Origin: Glycomyces salinus
GTDB lineage: Bacteria > Actinomycetota > Actinomycetes > Mycobacteriales > Micromonosporaceae
Length of the DNA: 35,747 nucleotides
Reading direction: 5' to 3'
Assembly (NCBI RefSeq): GCF_016428645.1
Contig: NZ_JAELXW010000107.1
Span: 1 to 35,747 of the forward strand
In this document: piece by piece, positions 6,813-16,183 of the stretch
How the letters are laid out: every line of letters starts with the position of its first letter
Numbering within the stretch: the first letter of the stretch is position 1
Translations under genes and position numbers: made by a program
The notes under the pieces: model-generated
The model's database searches: none
What the model was told of the DNA's origin: nothing
What the model saw: the letters and a program-made list of their open reading frames with translations, nothing else

Positions 6813-7832
6813 ATGCGAGCAGTTGTCTTCGAGGAGGCAGGCAAGCTCACCCAGGTCGACCGCCCCGAACCCACCCCCGGGCCGAAGGACGTCGTCATCG
6901 AGACCGCCGCGGTAGGCGTGTGCGGCACCGACACCCACGTCTTCGACGGCGAGTTCGAAGGAACCGTCTACCCCCTCGTCCCCGGACACGAGGCCACCGG
7001 CGTGGTCGTCGGCGTCGGCTCGGAGGCGACCGCCTTCGCCCCCGGAGACCACGTGGCCGTCAACCCGTCCACCACCTGCGGAGCCTGCGAGTTCTGCGCC
7101 AACGGCAAGTCCAACCTGTGCAGGGAGTGGAACGGCCTCGGCGTCGTCGCCTCCGACGGCGCCTCCCAGGAGCGGTTCGTCGCCCCGGTCTCGAACGTCT
7201 ACAGACTGCGCCCGGAGACCGACCTCTACGAGGCGGCCCTCATCGAACCCCTCGCCTGCGCCATCCGCGGCTACGACCTCCTGCCGCGCCGCATGGGCGA
7301 CCACTACCTGGTCTACGGCGCCGGAACCATGGGACTGCTCATGGCCCAACTGGCGCCGCGCGCCGGAGCGGCGAGCGTGACCATCGTCGACATCAACGCC
7401 GAACGGCTCGAGACCGCCAGCGAACTCGGCATCCAGCACGTGCTGACCGGCGCCGACCAGGCTGAGCGCGACAAGTGGGACGTGGTCGTCGACTGCACCG
7501 GCGCCATCCCCGCGATCGAGGACGCCCTGCCGAGGGTCAAGGCCGGAGGCACCTTCCAGCACTTCGGCGTCGCCCCGGCCGAGGCCACCGCCGACTACTC
7601 GCCCTTCCGCGTCTACCGCGACGAGATCAGCATCGTCGGCACCATGGCCGTCCTGAACTCCTTCGGCCGGGCCGTGGAGATGTTCGAGGCCGGAGCCATC
7701 AACCCAGGGCCGATGATCAGCCACTCCTTCACGCTCGACGACTACCCCCGCGCGCTGGAGCTGTTCCGCAAGGGCGAGGGCCGCAAGCTCCAGATCCGAC
7801 CGGGCGACACCGCCTCTCGCGTCCTCCTCTGA
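6813..7832 (+). CDS. Zinc-dependent polyol/alcohol dehydrogenase (MDR family), first gene of the tetritol operon
   Basis: This is a 339-residue medium-chain Zn-dehydrogenase, expected to oxidise a polyol to a ketose with NAD(P). The start ATG 6813 is chosen over an in-frame ATG at 6732 because GGAGGA at 6800-6805 lies 7 bases upstream and MRAVVFEEAG is a family-like start. Catalytic zinc residues are Cys37 (GVCGTDTH) and His59-Glu60 (PGHEATG), with Glu in LIEPLACA. The structural zinc cysteines are complete at 89, 92, 95 and 103 (CGACEFCANGKSNLC). The Rossmann segment is YGAGTMGLLMAQLA. With the importer, tetrulose-type kinase and isomerases downstream, a role like EltD (erythritol/L-threitol to L-erythrulose in Mycobacterium smegmatis) is likely. 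The substrate is inferred from context; the family is certain. Confidence 0.88.
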   Translation: MRAVVFEEAGKLTQVDRPEPTPGPKDVVIETAAVGVCGTDTHVFDGEFEGTVYPLVPGHEATGVVVGVGSEATAFAPGDHVAVNPSTTCGACEFCANGKSNLCREWNGLGVVASDGASQERFVAPVSNVYRLRPETDLYEAALIEPLACAIRGYDLLPRRMGDHYLVYGAGTMGLLMAQLAPRAGAASVTIVDINAERLETASELGIQHVLTGADQAERDKWDVVVDCTGAIPAIEDALPRVKAGGTFQHFGVAPAEATADYSPFRVYRDEISIVGTMAVLNSFGRAVEMFEAGAINPGPMISHSFTLDDYPRALELFRKGEGRKLQIRPGDTASRVLL

Positions 7833-7866
7833 GGACGAGGCCCCATCAATCGAGAGGAGACAGAGC

Positions 7867-8529
7867 ATGTCACAGCAGAGCAGCGCCCGCAGGCGCCGTC
7901 TGCGCAACGTCAACCGGATCGTGCTGCCGCTCGCGCTCGCGGCCCTGCTCGTCGGCATGGCCCTCGACGTCAAGGTGATGAGCACCGACGAGGCCGCCAG
8001 CGCCGGCGAATCGGAGTTCAGCGCCGAGGAGTACGCCGACGAGCACTTCGAGGAGATCGCCGAGAACGTCGCGGAGCGGGCCGTGCCCGCCGCCGAACTC
8101 GCGGCCGCCGTCGATGCCGACCTCGACGCGGCCGGCCAGGAGTACGGCGCCCGCGCCGGAGACACCTCGGCCTGGGCGTTCCCGGTGTCCTTCGAGGGCG
8201 TCGTCGGCGAGGTCGACGAGGTCACCGGAACCGCGCCGGTCGAGGTCGAGGGGCTCCCCGACGGCGTGGAGGTCATCGTCCAGTTCGGACCGGTCGTCAA
8301 CGGCTCGGCCCTGCGCGACGTCACCGGAGACGTCCGCCTCGGCAGCTTCACCAACCAGATGGAGTACCAGTCGGTGGCCGCCGAGCTGAACACGCACGTG
8401 CGGGACGGCGTGCTCGCCGAGATCGACACCGCGTCGATCGAGGGCGGCACCGCCACCGTGACCGGGACGTTCTCGTACGCCCCGGGCGGAGCCTGGCTCG
8501 TCACGCCTGTCCAGGTGGAGGTCGCCTGA
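7867..8529 (+). CDS. DUF2291 family membrane-anchored protein
   Basis: A 220-residue protein with a basic N-terminus (SARRRRLRNVNR) and one hydrophobic segment (about 18-35), so probably an uncleaved anchor or signal peptide with the rest outside the membrane. The exported part has acidic helical sequence (SAEEYADEHFEEIAENV) and then beta-rich sequence ending in a GTFSYAPGG...VTPVQVEV strand pattern, as in DUF2291 proteins. These regularly sit beside RbsABC-type sugar importers; the function is unknown and an accessory role in uptake is assumed. AGAGGAGA precedes ATG 7867. The stop overlaps the ATPase start by one base (TGATG), implying translational coupling. Confidence 0.8.
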   Translation: MSQQSSARRRRLRNVNRIVLPLALAALLVGMALDVKVMSTDEAASAGESEFSAEEYADEHFEEIAENVAERAVPAAELAAAVDADLDAAGQEYGARAGDTSAWAFPVSFEGVVGEVDEVTGTAPVEVEGLPDGVEVIVQFGPVVNGSALRDVTGDVRLGSFTNQMEYQSVAAELNTHVRDGVLAEIDTASIEGGTATVTGTFSYAPGGAWLVTPVQVEVA

Positions 8530-10115
8530 TGGTCTCCGCACAGGTCAGCGCCCCGCCGTCCACCGACGTCGTGCTGCGAGCCACCGGCATCACCAAACGC
8601 TACGGCGGTGTCGAGGCCCTCAAGGGCGTCGACTTCGAGATCCGCAGCGGCCGGGTCACCACGCTGTTCGGCGAGAACGGGGCCGGGAAGTCGACGCTGA
8701 TGAAGATCGTCTCCGGCGTCGAGCGGCCCACCTCGGGAGCCCTCGAACTCGACGGCGAGCCGATCCGCTTCGCCTCCTCCGACGACGCCCTCGACCACGG
8801 CATCGCCATCATCCACCAGGAGCTCAACCTCGCCCCCAACCTCAGCGTCCGCGACAACATCTTCCTCGGCCGGGAACTGCTGACCCCCTTCGGTTCGGTG
8901 GACTTCGCCGCCGAGGACAAGGTGGTGCGCGAGCTGATGGAGCGCCTCGAGGAGGACCTCGATCCCGCCGTCAAGGTGGCCGACCTGCGCCTGGGCCAGC
9001 AGCAGATCGTCGAGATCGCCGGGGCCCTGGCCGCCGACGCGCGCGTCCTGATCATGGACGAGCCCACCTCGGCGCTCAGCGCCAACGAGGTCGAGGTGCT
9101 CTTCAAGGTCATCGAGGACCTCAAGTCCGAGGGCGTGGCGATCGTCTACATCTCCCACCACCTCGAGGAGGCCCTGCACGTCACCGACCGCGCGGTCGTC
9201 TTCCGCGACGGCGAGCTCGTCGCCGAGGCCGAGGCGGCCGACATCGACCTCGGCTGGGTCGTGGAGAAGATGGTCGGCGCCGCCGACGAGGAGGTCTTCG
9301 CCGACCTCGCCCCGAACCCCGGCGAGGCCGTACTGGAGGTCGAGGGCCTCGTCGTCGCCGACCCGCAGGCCCCCGAGCGCAACGTCGTCGACCACGTCTC
9401 GCTGCGAGTGCGGGCCGGCGAAGTGGTGTGCCTCTACGGCCTCATGGGGGCCGGCCGCACCGAGCTCATGGAGGCCGTCGCCGGGCGCATGCCCGTGGTC
9501 TCCGGCAAGGTGTCCCTCGAAGGCGAGGACATCGGGCGCCTGAACGTCCGCGACCGCATCGACCGCGGCCTCGGGCTGGTCCCCGAGGACCGCCAGCGCG
9601 ACGGGCTCGTCCCGCAGCTGTCGGTGGGCCGGAACATCTCCCTGGCCAGCATCGGCGACTTCATGCGCGGGATATTCCTGTCGGGCCGCATCGAGGACCG
9701 GCGGATCGACGAGGGCCTGGCCAAGACCCGCGTCAAGACCTCCTCGCCGAAGGCACCCATCGGCTCCCTCTCGGGCGGGAACCAGCAGAAGGCCGTGATC
9801 AGCAAGATGCTGCTCACCGAGCCGACCGTGCTCCTGCTCGACGAGCCCACCCGGGGCATCGACGTCGGCGCCCGAGCCGAGATCTACTCGCTGCTCGCCC
9901 AGCAGGCGCAGCAGGGGCTCGGCGTCCTGTACGTCACCAGCGAGATCGGCGAGGCCATCAACGGCTCGAACCGCCTGATCGTCATGCACAAGGGGCGCCT
10001 GGTCGCCGAGTTCGACCCCCGCGAGGTCGACCGGCACACCGTCATGGCCGCCTCCGGAGAGAACGCAGACCTGGCCGACGAATCGGCCCAGAACCAGATG
10101 GGAGCATCCCAGTGA
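8529..10115 (+). CDS. Sugar/polyol ABC importer, duplicated ATPase subunit (RbsA/XylG type)
   Basis: This 528-residue protein carries two fused ABC domains, as in RbsA, AraG and XylG (CUT2 family), and powers uptake of a small carbohydrate. The first domain has Walker A GENGAGKST (about 48-56), a signature region LRLGQQQIVEIAGAL and Walker B VLIMDEPTSAL. The second has the degenerate nucleotide site of the family (GLMGAGRTE), the signature LSGGNQQKAVISKML and Walker B VLLLDEPTRGIDVG. It overlaps DUF2291 by one base and the permease by four (GTGA). The family call is firm; a four-carbon polyol as substrate is inferred from the downstream enzymes. Confidence 0.93.
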   Translation: MVSAQVSAPPSTDVVLRATGITKRYGGVEALKGVDFEIRSGRVTTLFGENGAGKSTLMKIVSGVERPTSGALELDGEPIRFASSDDALDHGIAIIHQELNLAPNLSVRDNIFLGRELLTPFGSVDFAAEDKVVRELMERLEEDLDPAVKVADLRLGQQQIVEIAGALAADARVLIMDEPTSALSANEVEVLFKVIEDLKSEGVAIVYISHHLEEALHVTDRAVVFRDGELVAEAEAADIDLGWVVEKMVGAADEEVFADLAPNPGEAVLEVEGLVVADPQAPERNVVDHVSLRVRAGEVVCLYGLMGAGRTELMEAVAGRMPVVSGKVSLEGEDIGRLNVRDRIDRGLGLVPEDRQRDGLVPQLSVGRNISLASIGDFMRGIFLSGRIEDRRIDEGLAKTRVKTSSPKAPIGSLSGGNQQKAVISKMLLTEPTVLLLDEPTRGIDVGARAEIYSLLAQQAQQGLGVLYVTSEIGEAINGSNRLIVMHKGRLVAEFDPREVDRHTVMAASGENADLADESAQNQMGASQ

Positions 10116-11239
10116 GTGCTCAGGCAGGAGCGGGACGCTTCCGGGCCCGCGGCGGGAAGATCGACTGGAACACGGTCTTCCTCGAAGGACGGGCGCTCAT
10201 CGCCTTCGTCCTCATCATCGTCATCTTCGCGTCCTTGTCGGACCACTACCTGACGACGACCAACCTCATCTCCATGACCCGGCACGTGGCCTTCAACGCG
10301 GTGCTCGCGCTGGGCATGCTGCTGGTGATCCTCCACGGGGGCATCGACCTGTCCGTGGGCTCGACCGTCGGACTCTCCGGCGTCGTCGCCGGATCGCTGC
10401 TGCAAGGACTCGACCTCTCCCTGCTCGACATCGTCGCCTACCCGGCCGTGTGGGTCGTGGTCGTCGTCTCCGTCGCCGTCGGCGCCCTGGCCGGATACGT
10501 CAACGGCGTCATGGTCACCAGATTCAGAGTGGCGCCGTTCGTCGCCACCCTCGGCATGATGTACATGGCCCGCGGCGCGGCCCTCCTGATCGCCGACGGC
10601 CGCACCTTCCCGCAGCTGCAAGGCGAACCCGAACTCGGCAACACCGGGTTCTCGGTGATCGGCAACGGGCGCCTCCTCGGCATCCCCATGGGCGTGTGGA
10701 TCATGATCGGCGTCGCCGTCGTCGTCGCGATCCTGCTCACCCGCACCCCCTTCGGGCGCTGGCTGTACTCCATCGGCGGCAACCAGCGCGCGGCCGAGCT
10801 CTCCGGCGTCCCGGTCAACCGCGTCGTGCGGTCGGTCTACGTCATCTCCGGGATGTGCGCCGCGCTCGTCGGCCTCATCCTCGCCTCGGAACTGACCGCG
10901 GCCACCCCGCAGACCGGGCAGATGTACGAGCTCAACGCCATCGCCGCGGTCGTCATCGGCGGCGCGGCACTCTCCGGCGGCCGAGGCACGGTGCGCGGAA
11001 CGCTGATCGGCGCCTTCGTCATCGGCTTCCTCACCGACGGCCTCGTCATCGTCGGAGTCTCCGAATTCTGGCAGATGGTCATCACCGGCGCGGTCATCGT
11101 CGCCGCAGTGGCCCTCGACCAGTTCCAGCAGCGGCTCAACCGCACCCGGAGCGGATCGGGCAGGTCCGGTCCGGGTGAGGCGGCGGCGAAGCAGCCCGCC
11201 GACGACAAGGCGGCGGCCAGTGCCGCCTCCGGAGTCTGA
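10112..11239 (+). CDS. Sugar/polyol ABC importer permease (RbsC type)
   Basis: A 375-residue membrane protein starting at GTG 10112, which overlaps the ATPase stop. The cytoplasmic N-terminus is short and basic (RFRARGGKID); 8-10 hydrophobic helices follow. The CUT2 permease signature is visible (AFNAVLALGMLLVILHGGID then LSVGSTVGLSG), and later GGNQRAAELSGVPV with the ALSGGRGTVRGTLIGAF loop that contacts the ATPase. The C-terminal tail is hydrophilic (GRSGPGEAAAKQPADDKAA) and unusually Ala/Lys-rich. Only one permease gene is present, so it would work as a homodimer with the single duplicated ATPase. Confidence 0.92.
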   Translation: MSAQAGAGRFRARGGKIDWNTVFLEGRALIAFVLIIVIFASLSDHYLTTTNLISMTRHVAFNAVLALGMLLVILHGGIDLSVGSTVGLSGVVAGSLLQGLDLSLLDIVAYPAVWVVVVVSVAVGALAGYVNGVMVTRFRVAPFVATLGMMYMARGAALLIADGRTFPQLQGEPELGNTGFSVIGNGRLLGIPMGVWIMIGVAVVVAILLTRTPFGRWLYSIGGNQRAAELSGVPVNRVVRSVYVISGMCAALVGLILASELTAATPQTGQMYELNAIAAVVIGGAALSGGRGTVRGTLIGAFVIGFLTDGLVIVGVSEFWQMVITGAVIVAAVALDQFQQRLNRTRSGSGRSGPGEAAAKQPADDKAAASAASGV

Positions 11240-11278
11240 ACCAGCCTCTCAACGACTGCCCATAAGGAAGGAATCACC

Positions 11279-12274
11279 ATGAATCGCAAGCTCATAGCCG
11301 GCATCGTCGCCGGTATGGTCCTCGCCGCGACGGCGGCGTGCGGGGACGGCGGCGACTCCGGAGACGACGAGGGCCCCAGGCCCGACGCGGCGGAAGTCGA
11401 GGGCGGCTACGTCCCGATCATCTCCGTCGAACTGGCCAACCCCTACTGGGACACCGAGGCCGAGACCGCCAAGACCGGACTCGAAGCGCTCGGCTACCAG
11501 ACCGACGTCTTCCAGCACGAGAACGACCCGCAGCGCCAGAACGAGCTGATCGACGCGGCCATCTCCCAGGACGCGGTGGCCATCGTCCTCGACCCGGCCG
11601 GCGCCGACGAGTCCATCGGCGCCGTCGAGCGCGCCACCGAGGCGGACATCCCGGTCTTCCTCATCAACGCCGAGATCAACGAGGAGGGCACCGCGATCTC
11701 CCAGATCGTGGCGAACAACGCCCAGGGGGCCGCCGCCGGAGCCCAGTACTTCGCCGAGCAGATGGGCGGCGAGGGCACCTACGTCGAGCTATACGGCAAC
11801 CCCACCGACAACAACGCCCCGGTGCGGTCGACCGCCTACGAGGAGACCCTCGCCCAGTACACCGACATGGAGCTCCTGCAGCGGGAGACCGCCAACTGGA
11901 GCCGCGAAGAGGGCTACCAGGCCATGCAGAACCTGCTGACGGCCCACCCCGACATCGACGGGGTGCTCTCGGGAAACGACGAGATGGCCCTCGGAGCGGT
12001 CGCCGCCATCGAGTCGGCCGGGCTCGTCCCCGGCGAGGACATCCTCGTCATGGGCTTCGACGGCTCGCCCGACGCGGTCGAGGCGATCGAGGACGGCAAG
12101 CTCCTCGGCACCGTCCTCCAGCCGATCGTGACGGCCACCGACATGCTCGTCGAGCAGCTCGACAGCTACCTCACCACGGGCGAGACCGGTGCCGACCAGG
12201 AGAAGCAGGCCGTGGACTGCGTCCTGATCACTCCGGACAACATCGACGGATACTCGCTGTTCGCCCTTGAGTGA
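11279..12274 (+). CDS. Sugar/polyol-binding lipoprotein of the ABC importer (RbsB type)
   Basis: A 331-residue solute-binding lipoprotein. The signal peptide ends in the lipobox AATAAC with lipidation at Cys21, so it is anchored to the outer face of the cytoplasmic membrane. After an acidic linker the periplasmic-binding-protein type 1 fold begins (VPIISVELANPYWDTEAETA). Typical stretches are DAAISQDAVAIVLDPAGADE, VFLINAEINEEG, MQNLLTAHPDIDGVLSGNDE and GEDILVMGFDGSPDAVEAI. AAGGAAGGA lies before ATG 11279. A perfect hairpin just after the stop probably stabilises or partly terminates the message so the binding protein is made in excess over the enzymes downstream. Confidence 0.92.
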   Translation: MNRKLIAGIVAGMVLAATAACGDGGDSGDDEGPRPDAAEVEGGYVPIISVELANPYWDTEAETAKTGLEALGYQTDVFQHENDPQRQNELIDAAISQDAVAIVLDPAGADESIGAVERATEADIPVFLINAEINEEGTAISQIVANNAQGAAAGAQYFAEQMGGEGTYVELYGNPTDNNAPVRSTAYEETLAQYTDMELLQRETANWSREEGYQAMQNLLTAHPDIDGVLSGNDEMALGAVAAIESAGLVPGEDILVMGFDGSPDAVEAIEDGKLLGTVLQPIVTATDMLVEQLDSYLTTGETGADQEKQAVDCVLITPDNIDGYSLFALE

Positions 12275-12279
12275 CCCCC

Positions 12280-12307
12280 GGTGCCGGGCCCGACTGGGCC
12301 CGGCACC
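12280..12307 (+). terminator. Intercistronic hairpin after the binding-protein gene
   Basis: GGTGCCGGGCCC (12280-12291), loop GACT, GGGCCCGGCACC (12296-12307): a perfect 12-bp stem 5 bases after the SBP stop, without a T-run. It is suited to mRNA 3'-end protection or partial termination. It also argues that the kinase starts at ATG 12332 and not at the upstream in-frame ATG 12281, which lies inside the stem. Confidence 0.6.
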
Positions 12308-12331
12308 GTCGACCGTTCCGCGGAGGAGACC

Positions 12332-14065
12332 ATGACCTACCTATCCAACGACCCGGCCAGGTTCGCCGACGAGCTGATCGAGGGCTTCGTGGCGGCCCAC
12401 CCGTCGTGGGTGCAGGCCGTCCCCGGCGGCGTCGTGCGCGCCACCCGGGTGCCCGACGGCGAGGTGGCCGTCGTCGTCGGCGGCGGCTCGGGCCACTACC
12501 CGGCCTTCGCCGGACTCGTCGGCCCCGGCCTCGCCCACGGCGCGGCCATGGGGAACGTCTTCGCCTCGCCCTCGGCCGAGCAGGTCTACACCGTCGCCAA
12601 GGCCGCCTCGGCCGGCGGCGGCATCCTGTTCAGCTACGGCAACTACGCCGGCGACGTCCTCAACTTCGACCAGGCCCAGGAGCGGCTGCGCGCCGAAGGC
12701 GTCGACTGCCGGACCGTCGTGGTCACCGACGACGTCTCCTCCGCGCCGCCCGAGGAGAAGGAGCAGCGCCGGGGCATCGTCGGCGACCTGGTCGTGTTCA
12801 AGGCGGCCGGACAGGCCGCCGAGGCCGGACTGCCGCTGGACGAGGTCCACGCGCTGGCCGAGCGCGCCAACGAGCGCACGCGCTCCTTCGGCGTCGCCTT
12901 CTCCGGCTGCACCCTCCCCGGAGCCGACGAGCCGCTGTTCACCGTCCCGGCCGGACGCATGGGCGTCGGCATGGGCATCCACGGCGAACCCGGCATCGGC
13001 GAGGCGGACGTGCCCAGCGCCGAAGGACTCGCCGAGATGCTGGTGGAAAAACTCCTGGCAGAAGCGCCCGAAGGCGCCGGCGACCGCGTCGCCCCCATCC
13101 TCAACGGCCTGGGCTCGGTCAAGTACGAAGAGTTGTTCGTCCTCTACCGCAGCGTGGCCCGGCTGCTCGACCGGGCCGGGCTCCAGACCGTGGAACCGGA
13201 CGTCGGCGAGTTCTGCACCAGCTTCCAGATGGCGGGCCTGTCGCTGACCCTGACCTGGCTCGACGACGACCTCGAACGCGCCTGGCGCGGCCCGGCCGAC
13301 ACCCCCGCCTACCGCAAGGGCGCGGTGGCGGCCCGTCAGCGGCGCGACCCCGCCGAGACCGCCACCGCCGCCGAGACCCGCATTCCCGAATCCGACGCCG
13401 AGGCCCGCGCCGCCGCGGCACGGGCGGCGACGGCGCTGTCGGCAGCCGCCGCCGCCATCGACAGGACCGCATACGAACTCGGCCGCCTCGACGCCGTCGC
13501 CGGAGACGGCGACCACGGCATCGGCATGCGGCGCGGGTCCATCGCCGCGGCCGAGCGCGCCCGCGAGGCCGCCGAACTCGGCGCCGGCGCCGCCACCGTC
13601 CTCCGACTGGCGGGGGACGCCTGGGCGCACCGCGCCGGCGGCACCTCCGGCGCCCTGTGGGGACTGATCCTGCGCTCCCTCGGCGACGCCCTCACCGACA
13701 CCGGGCACCCCTCGGCCGCCCAAGTCAGCGCCGGAATGCGCCGGGCAGAAGCCGAAGTCGCCCGCTACGGCGGCGCCGAACGCGGAGACAAGACCCTGCT
13801 GGACGCCCTCGGGCCCTTCGCCGACTCCTTCGAGGCGGCCGCGAGAGCCGGAGACGACCTCGCGACCGCCTGGTCCCGGGCCGCGGACGCGGCCGAACAG
13901 AGCGCACGAGCCACCGCGGACCTGCTGCCCCGCAAGGGACGGGCCAGGCCGCACGCCGAGAACAGCCTCGGAACCCCCGACCCTGGCGCCGTCTCGCTGG
14001 CGTACATCGCCGGCGCGGTCGCACCGGTTCTGGCCGAGGCACCGAAAGGAGAGCACGATGAGTGA
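12332..14065 (+). CDS. DAK-family (dihydroxyacetone kinase-like) tetrulose kinase, probable L-erythrulose kinase
   Basis: A 577-residue ATP-dependent kinase with a DhaK (DAK1) domain, about 1-335, fused to a DhaL (DAK2) domain, about 370-570. DAK1 shows GGGSGHYP (50-57; most DhaK proteins have HEP) and His217 in GMGIHGEPG, the residue that binds the keto group covalently in this family. DAK2 has the nucleotide/Mg motifs [22 protein letters not shown] and [10 protein letters not shown]. The start ATG 12332 has GGAGGA 4-10 bases upstream. Neighbouring isomerases act on tetrulose phosphates, so the substrate is likely L-erythrulose (as LerK of Mycobacterium smegmatis) rather than glycerone. It overlaps the RpiB-like gene by 8 bases. 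The family is certain; the exact tetrulose is inference. Confidence 0.85.
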   Translation: MTYLSNDPARFADELIEGFVAAHPSWVQAVPGGVVRATRVPDGEVAVVVGGGSGHYPAFAGLVGPGLAHGAAMGNVFASPSAEQVYTVAKAASAGGGILFSYGNYAGDVLNFDQAQERLRAEGVDCRTVVVTDDVSSAPPEEKEQRRGIVGDLVVFKAAGQAAEAGLPLDEVHALAERANERTRSFGVAFSGCTLPGADEPLFTVPAGRMGVGMGIHGEPGIGEADVPSAEGLAEMLVEKLLAEAPEGAGDRVAPILNGLGSVKYEELFVLYRSVARLLDRAGLQTVEPDVGEFCTSFQMAGLSLTLTWLDDDLERAWRGPADTPAYRKGAVAARQRRDPAETATAAETRIPESDAEARAAAARAATALSAAAAAIDRTAYELGRLDAVAGDGDHGIGMRRGSIAAAERAREAAELGAGAATVLRLAGDAWAHRAGGTSGALWGLILRSLGDALTDTGHPSAAQVSAGMRRAEAEVARYGGAERGDKTLLDALGPFADSFEAAARAGDDLATAWSRAADAAEQSARATADLLPRKGRARPHAENSLGTPDPGAVSLAYIAGAVAPVLAEAPKGEHDE

Positions 14066-14531
14066 GGGATGGCGCATCGTCGTCGGCAGCGACGACGCCG
14101 GCTACCGGTACAAGGAGGCGCTCAAGCGCGACCTGGAGGCGAGCGGCCTCGTCGCCGAGGTCGTCGACGTCGGCGTCGACGAGGGCGGGGACTCGCCCTA
14201 CCCGGCCGTGGCCGTCACCGCCGCCGAACGGATCGCGCGCGGCGAGGCCGACCGGGCCCTGCTGGTGTGCGGCACCGGACTCGGGGTGGCCGTCGCGGCC
14301 AACAAGGTCCCCGGCATCCGCGCGGTGACAGCCCACGACAGCTTCTCCGTCGAGCGCAGCGTCCTGAGCAACGACGCCCAGGTGCTGTGCTTCGGCGAAC
14401 GGGTCGTCGGCCTCGAACTGGCCCGCCGCCTCGCCCGCGAGTGGCTGACCTACCGGTTCGACACCGACAGCGCCTCCGCGGCGAAGGTGGCCGTGATCGG
14501 CCGGTACGAGTCGTCGAGGACGTGCGAGTGA
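14058..14531 (+). CDS. derI: RpiB/LacAB-family isomerase, probable D-erythrulose-4-phosphate isomerase
   Basis: A 157-residue cytoplasmic sugar-phosphate isomerase of the RpiB/LacA fold. The catalytic cysteine is Cys71 in LLVCGTGLG; other family landmarks are PYPAVA and [22 protein letters not shown]. The usual N-terminal SDHAG of ribose-5-phosphate isomerases reads SDDAG here (Asp13 in place of the phosphate-contacting His), which suggests a changed substrate. In tetritol pathways the member DerI/EryI turns D-erythrulose-4-P into D-erythrose-4-P, the exit point to the pentose-phosphate pathway, and that role fits this operon. It starts inside the kinase gene (8-nt overlap) and its stop overlaps the next start (GTGA). 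A housekeeping ribose-5-P isomerase is possible but less likely. Confidence 0.85.
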   Translation: MSEGWRIVVGSDDAGYRYKEALKRDLEASGLVAEVVDVGVDEGGDSPYPAVAVTAAERIARGEADRALLVCGTGLGVAVAANKVPGIRAVTAHDSFSVERSVLSNDAQVLCFGERVVGLELARRLAREWLTYRFDTDSASAAKVAVIGRYESSRTCE

Positions 14532-15292
14532 CGCCGCTGTTCATCGGGGTGAGCCTGAAGATGTACTTCGACCACGACCGCACGGTCGAGTGGGCCGAGG
14601 ACGTCGCCGGGCTCGCCCGCTCCCGCCCCGAGGTGCGCGACGGCCGCGTCGAGCTGGTCGTGCTGCCCTCCCACGCCTCCCTGCCCGGCGTCGGACCGAT
14701 CGCCGATGGCGCCGGAGTCTCCCTCGGCGCGCAGGACGTCGCCGAGCACGACTCCGGCCCCTACACCGGCGAGGTGTCGGCGGCCAGCCTGGCGCAGGTC
14801 GGCTGCCGCTACGCGGAGGTCGGTCACGCCGAGCGGCGCGCCCGCCACGGCGAGGACGACGCCGTGGCGGGCCGGAAGGTCGCCGCGGCCTGGCGGCACG
14901 GGCTCGTGCCGATCCTGTGCGTGGGCGAGCAGGAGCCGGTCGACACCGATGCGGCCGTGGAGCACTGCCTCGAGCAGGTGCGCGCCGCCATGGCCCACGC
15001 CGGGGCGGGGGTCTCCGGCGAGCTCGTGGTCGCCTACGAACCGGTGTGGGCGATCGGCTCGACGCACGCCGCCTCGGCCGGGCACGTCACGGTCGTCGCC
15101 AAGGCGCTGCGGGAGCTCCTGGTCGAGCACGCGTCGGTGACTTCGGCCCGCGTCATATACGGAGGCAGCGCCGGGCCGGGTGTTATGTCCGAATTGGATG
15201 GTTCGGTGGACGGACTGTTCCTCGGGCGCTTCGCACACGATCCACGCGCGCTCGGTAGCGTCTTGGACGAGGCGATCGAGCGCATAGGTTGA
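14528..15292 (+). CDS. lerI: Triose-phosphate-isomerase-like enzyme, probable L-erythrulose-1-phosphate isomerase
   Basis: A 254-residue TIM barrel starting at GTG 14528. TPI active-site residues are present: Lys11 (SLKMYF), His100 (VGHAERR) and Glu171 (AYEPVWAIG), followed by the phosphate-binding YGGSAGPG. Differences from metabolic TPI are notable: the Asn of NxK is replaced (SLK), and loops read GHAERR and FLGRFAHD instead of GHSERR and LVGGASL. Such paralogues (EryH in Brucella, LerI in mycobacteria) convert L-erythrulose-1-P to D-erythrulose-4-P. Its place between a tetrulose kinase, an RpiB-like isomerase and a DeoR regulator supports this over a glycolytic role. It is coupled to derI by a 4-nt overlap. 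Confidence 0.85.
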   Translation: MTPLFIGVSLKMYFDHDRTVEWAEDVAGLARSRPEVRDGRVELVVLPSHASLPGVGPIADGAGVSLGAQDVAEHDSGPYTGEVSAASLAQVGCRYAEVGHAERRARHGEDDAVAGRKVAAAWRHGLVPILCVGEQEPVDTDAAVEHCLEQVRAAMAHAGAGVSGELVVAYEPVWAIGSTHAASAGHVTVVAKALRELLVEHASVTSARVIYGGSAGPGVMSELDGSVDGLFLGRFAHDPRALGSVLDEAIERIG

Positions 15293-15305
15293 CACGGAGG
15301 ATGCG

Positions 15306-16154
15306 GTGACCACTCAAGGCAGTACGTGGCCGGAGTCGTCGGGATCGGCGCGCCAGTCGCGCCAGGCCGAACGGCAGCGGGCGATCACGGATCTGGTGAT
15401 AGCCGAGGGGACGGTGCGCATCGACCAGCTCGCCGAGCAGTTCGGGATCTCGGCGATGACCGTCCACCGCGACCTCGACGAGCTCGAGGCTCGCGGCCTG
15501 CTGCGCAAGTCCCGGGGCGTGGCCACGGCGATGTCGACGAGCCTGATCGAGTCCAGCGACGTCTACCGGCTGGCGCGACAGAATCAGGAGAAGGAGGAGA
15601 TCGCCCAGGCGGCCCTCGACTACATCGAACCGGGCCAGGCGATCTTCCTCGACGACTCGACCACGGTGCTGCACCTGGCCCAGCACCTGTACCGCAAGAC
15701 GCCGCTGACGGTGATCACCAACGTGCTCACCCATCTCAACGGGCTCAACGGGGTGCGCGACATCTCGCTGATCGCGCTCGGGGGCGACTACCACAACTGG
15801 TGCAGCGCCTTCATGGGCCGGATGACGCTGGAGGCGATCGGGCGGCTGCGGGCGGACACCTTCATCATGTCGACCGCGGCGATCACCGACGACATCTGCT
15901 TCCACCAGTCTCCGGAGACCGTGGACGTCAAGCGGGCCATGTTCGAGTCCTCCAAGCGGCGAATCCTGCTGGTGGACCACACGAAGTTCGAGCGGCGGGC
16001 GCTGCACGCGCTGGTCCGCCTCGACGAGTACGACCAGGTGATCGTCGACTCCAAGACCGACGAGGCCCACATCTCCCGCATGGAGGCGCAGGGCATCAAC
16101 GTCCTGGTCGCCCCGATGCCGACCCATCACGAGAAGCGACGCTCCGGGGACTGA
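15306..16154 (+). CDS. DeoR-family transcriptional regulator of the tetritol operon
   Basis: A 282-residue DeoR-type regulator with GTG start 15306 preceded by GGAGG. The N-terminal winged helix-turn-helix (about 22-78) shows the family signature ERQRAITDLVIAEGTVRIDQ, then LAEQFGISAMTVHRDLDELE and GLLRKSRGVA. The C-terminal sugar-phosphate sensor domain has DDSTTVLHLAQHL, TVITNVLTHL, ALGGDYHNW and LLVDHTKFERRALHAL. Such proteins usually repress their operon until a phosphorylated intermediate binds. It lies inside the operon it probably controls, 13 bases after the isomerase and 29 before the second dehydrogenase. Candidate operators are the A+T-rich dyads at 6612-6624 and 6699-6712. Confidence 0.92.
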   Translation: MTTQGSTWPESSGSARQSRQAERQRAITDLVIAEGTVRIDQLAEQFGISAMTVHRDLDELEARGLLRKSRGVATAMSTSLIESSDVYRLARQNQEKEEIAQAALDYIEPGQAIFLDDSTTVLHLAQHLYRKTPLTVITNVLTHLNGLNGVRDISLIALGGDYHNWCSAFMGRMTLEAIGRLRADTFIMSTAAITDDICFHQSPETVDVKRAMFESSKRRILLVDHTKFERRALHALVRLDEYDQVIVDSKTDEAHISRMEAQGINVLVAPMPTHHEKRRSGD

Positions 16155-16183
16155 CCCGGCGGGAGAGTACCGAGGAGACTGCC

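Noticed and set aside
6783..10037. Minus-strand open frame of 1084 codons opposite the tetritol operon
   Set aside because: No protein family is recognisable, the composition is biased, and it covers confident plus-strand genes.
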